From: Exiguobacterium acetylicum
Lineage (GTDB): Bacteria > Bacillota > Bacilli > Exiguobacteriales > Exiguobacteriaceae
Assembly: GCF_019890935.1 (NCBI RefSeq)
Contig: NZ_CP082333.1
Coordinates: forward strand, 770,001-834,000
Direction: 5' to 3'
Length of the DNA stretch: 64,000 bases
Part shown: positions 62,191-64,000 of the stretch, in pieces
Layout of the letters: the number at the start of each line of letters is the position of its first letter
Numbering within the stretch: position 1 is the first letter of the stretch
Notes under the pieces: model-generated
The model's database searches: none
Seen by the model: the letters and a program-made list of their open reading frames with translations, nothing else
Told to the model about the DNA's origin: nothing
Program-made: the position numbers and the translations under genes

Positions 62191-62217
62191 TTAGCACTCG
62201 TTAAAAGTGAGTGCTAA
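62191..62217 (+). promoter_or_regulatory. CIRCE operator
   Basis: TTAGCACTC, nine bases, GAGTGCTAA: perfect consensus. Target of HrcA, made active by GroEL, and also a leader hairpin in the mRNA. Confidence 0.97.
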
Positions 62218-62238
62218 CAAAATAAGGTGGTGAAGAAG

Positions 62239-63273
62239 GTGCTGACGGATCGTCAATTGTTGATTTTACGTGCAATCGTCGATGATTACATTAAGACTGC
62301 TCAACCCGTCGGCTCACGGACGCTCTCCAAGCGAGACGACGTGACGTTCAGTTCCGCGACCATTCGTAACGAGATGGCGGACCTCGAAGAGATGGGTCTG
62401 ATTGAAAAGCCACACACTTCCGCAGGACGGATTCCTTCCGAACTCGGATATCGTTTTTATGTCGACCATCTGATTCGTCCGGAAAGCATCACACCAAAAG
62501 AAGCGCAGGCATTGAAATCACTCTTTGCCCATTCCGTGAATGAGAATGATCGGTTGATTCGGCACACAGCAGACCTGTTGAGCGATTTAACCCATTACAC
62601 GACGCTTGTACTTGGACCAAAAGAAGAAGGACAACGCTTGCATCATCTGGAATTGATTCCTCTTGCCGAAGGTCGTGTCGTCATCGTTCTCGTCACCGAG
62701 ACGGGACATGTCGAACACAAGACCCTGCAATTGAATCAAGCGTTGTCCCAAGAAGCAGCGAGCCGGCTGATGGAACGTCTGAATCAGACGTTGCGCGGTA
62801 CGCCGCTCTCAGCCTTGCGCAGTCGTCTGCTCGAGGAAATCCGTCGCTTTCGTTCAGAGCATTCTGAACAGACGGTGTTGCTCTCGAAGGCACTTGATCT
62901 CGTCTTGACGGATCAAGAGGAGCGACCGTTCATCTATTTGGGCGGGAAAGCCAACATGTTCGATCAGCCTGAATTTCAGGACGTCGCCAAACTACGACCT
63001 GTTCTCGAGTTGATCGAACAGCAAGAAGCCGTTCTCGATTTCCTCCGACCGAATCTCGATAATCAAATCCTGATTACGATCGGGAGTGAGAACAATGTGG
63101 ATGCATTAAAAGATTGTAGCGTCATCCGGGCCCATTATTCGGTCGACGGTGTCTCGATCGGGACACTCGCCTTGATCGGACCGAAACGGATGGATTACAA
63201 CCGGGGAATCAACTCGATCATCCATCTACTTCAAGCATTCCAAACCGAATTGCATAAGAACAATTTGGATTGA
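62239..63273 (+). CDS. hrcA: Heat-inducible repressor HrcA
   Basis: Binds CIRCE and represses class I heat-shock genes. 344 aa (343 in B. subtilis). [28 protein letters not shown], the winged helix [42 protein letters not shown], and C-terminal [18 protein letters not shown]. Start GTG 62239 gives the conserved M-L-T-D-R-Q; GTG 62227 is too near the ribosome site AAGGTGGTGA. Confidence 0.96.
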   Translation: MLTDRQLLILRAIVDDYIKTAQPVGSRTLSKRDDVTFSSATIRNEMADLEEMGLIEKPHTSAGRIPSELGYRFYVDHLIRPESITPKEAQALKSLFAHSVNENDRLIRHTADLLSDLTHYTTLVLGPKEEGQRLHHLELIPLAEGRVVIVLVTETGHVEHKTLQLNQALSQEAASRLMERLNQTLRGTPLSALRSRLLEEIRRFRSEHSEQTVLLSKALDLVLTDQEERPFIYLGGKANMFDQPEFQDVAKLRPVLELIEQQEAVLDFLRPNLDNQILITIGSENNVDALKDCSVIRAHYSVDGVSIGTLALIGPKRMDYNRGINSIIHLLQAFQTELHKNNLD

Positions 63274-63297
63274 ATATAGAAAGGGGCTCGATTCAGA

Positions 63298-63855
63298 GTG
63301 GAAGAAAAAGAACAGAATCAAAACCTCCAACAAGAAGAAAACGTGACAGAGCCGACTGAAACCGTCGAAGTCACAGAAGAAGAAGTCATCCAAGCGGATC
63401 TCGTCGAAGATGAGAAACCAGACTTCGAAGCACAACTCGAAGAAGCGAAAGCTTCAGAATTACGCCTCCGTGCGGATTTTGAGAACTTCAAACGTCGCAA
63501 CCGTGTCGAAGCAGAGAATCGCGCGAAGTATTCTTCACAAGCCATCGTCGAAAAGCTATTGCCACTCGTCGATAACTTGGACCGTGCGCTCCAAATCGAG
63601 ACGGAAAACGAAGAAACGAAATCCGTCTTGACGGGTGTCGAAATGGTGAAACGTCAACTCGTCGAAACGCTTCAAAATGAAGGCGTCGTCGAGATTCCAG
63701 CTGTCGGTGAAGCGTTCGATCCGAACTTACACCAAGCGGTCGTTCAAGAAGCGAGTGAAGAACACGAATCAGGCGTCGTCATCGCTGAATTCCAAAAAGG
63801 GTACAAATTGCACGATCGTGTGATTCGTCCGAGTATGGTTAAAGTAGCTGAGTAA
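63298..63855 (+). CDS. grpE: Nucleotide exchange factor GrpE
   Basis: Releases ADP from DnaK. 185 aa. Acidic disordered N-terminus (residues 1-40), long coiled coil from ~45, then LRLRADFENFKRRNRVE, ALQIE, and the beta domain EVGEAFDPNLHQAV-like block and VIAEFQKGYKLHDRVIRPSMVKV. GTG start with AAAGGGG upstream. Confidence 0.95.
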   Translation: MEEKEQNQNLQQEENVTEPTETVEVTEEEVIQADLVEDEKPDFEAQLEEAKASELRLRADFENFKRRNRVEAENRAKYSSQAIVEKLLPLVDNLDRALQIETENEETKSVLTGVEMVKRQLVETLQNEGVVEIPAVGEAFDPNLHQAVVQEASEEHESGVVIAEFQKGYKLHDRVIRPSMVKVAE

Positions 63856-63900
63856 TCGGCTTACACTTTATTATTCCAATCATTGAAAGCGAGGAAATAG

Positions 63901-64000
<100 letters not shown>

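Overview
The window is a contiguous stretch of a low-to-mid GC Bacillota (order Bacillales) chromosome. Gene order matches Bacillus subtilis in several blocks (cssRS, addBA, yqeG to yqeM, comEA/comEC/yqzM/holA/rpsT/lepA/hemW/hrcA/grpE/dnaK). Together with a C30 carotenoid cluster and a MalR-type maltodextrin cluster, this suggests an Exiguobacterium-like, pigmented, naturally competent bacterium. The genus is an inference from gene content. I see no phage, IS element, CRISPR array, tRNA or rRNA. Most of the window is core genome, and the carotenoid and maltodextrin blocks are the accessory parts.

Layout. 1-6 kb: end of a long-chain acyl-CoA ligase, mgsA, a tiny membrane protein, the secretion-stress pair cssR-cssS, comK, two proteins of unknown function and a truncated globin. 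6.1-13.1 kb: addB-addA. 13.3-16.7 kb: a stand-alone receiver overlapping a large hybrid-input histidine kinase, then a YisL family membrane protein. 16.8-26.1 kb: a methyltransferase and two convergent carotenoid operons. The + operon is crtN, a crtN paralogue and crtM. The - operon is a CruF-like protein, an acyltransferase, crtQ and a crtP/crtNb-type oxidase. They meet at a 421-bp gene-free gap (21707-22127) holding an array of hairpins, four of which share one hexaloop. 26.2-31.0 kb: pssA, ybaK, a MATE transporter, an enoyl-CoA hydratase behind a FadR-like operator, and a cation/proton antiporter. 31.1-42.1 kb: the maltodextrin regulon. 42.2-48.3 kb: YitT, a HAD phosphatase, iadA, a membrane-tethered thioredoxin-like protein, psd and an ArsB/NhaD type carrier. 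48.4-53.5 kb: the yqeG-yqeH-aroE-yhbY-nadD-yqeK-rsfS-yqeM operon. 53.7-64 kb: comEA-comEC, yqzM, holA, an acetyltransferase, rpsT, lepA, hemW, a 31-aa membrane peptide, and the CIRCE-controlled hrcA-grpE-dnaK operon, cut by the window end.

How the genes work together. Carotenoid: CrtM condenses two farnesyl diphosphates, CrtN-type enzymes desaturate, the CrtP-type enzyme oxidises the end group, CrtQ glycosylates and the acyltransferase probably acylates the sugar, giving a staphyloxanthin-like C30 glycoside. Maltodextrin: a membrane-anchored amylase cuts polymer outside, MdxEFG imports it, the neopullulanase-type enzyme and the GH65 phosphorylase break it down inside, and MalR (LacI family) with CcpA probably control it through palindromes that lie exactly at the mapped promoters.

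The most interesting observation is the hairpin array between the two carotenoid operons. On the - strand the repeated loops read UCCCCG, like the C-rich loops of Firmicutes antisense small RNAs. On the + strand they read CGGGGA, with a GGA as in CsrA sponges. Other points of note are a hairpin that appears to bridge an over-long Shine-Dalgarno spacer (4748-4780), a crtN paralogue with a rearranged FAD glycine motif, and a 21-bp repeat that sets the linker length of a sensor kinase.
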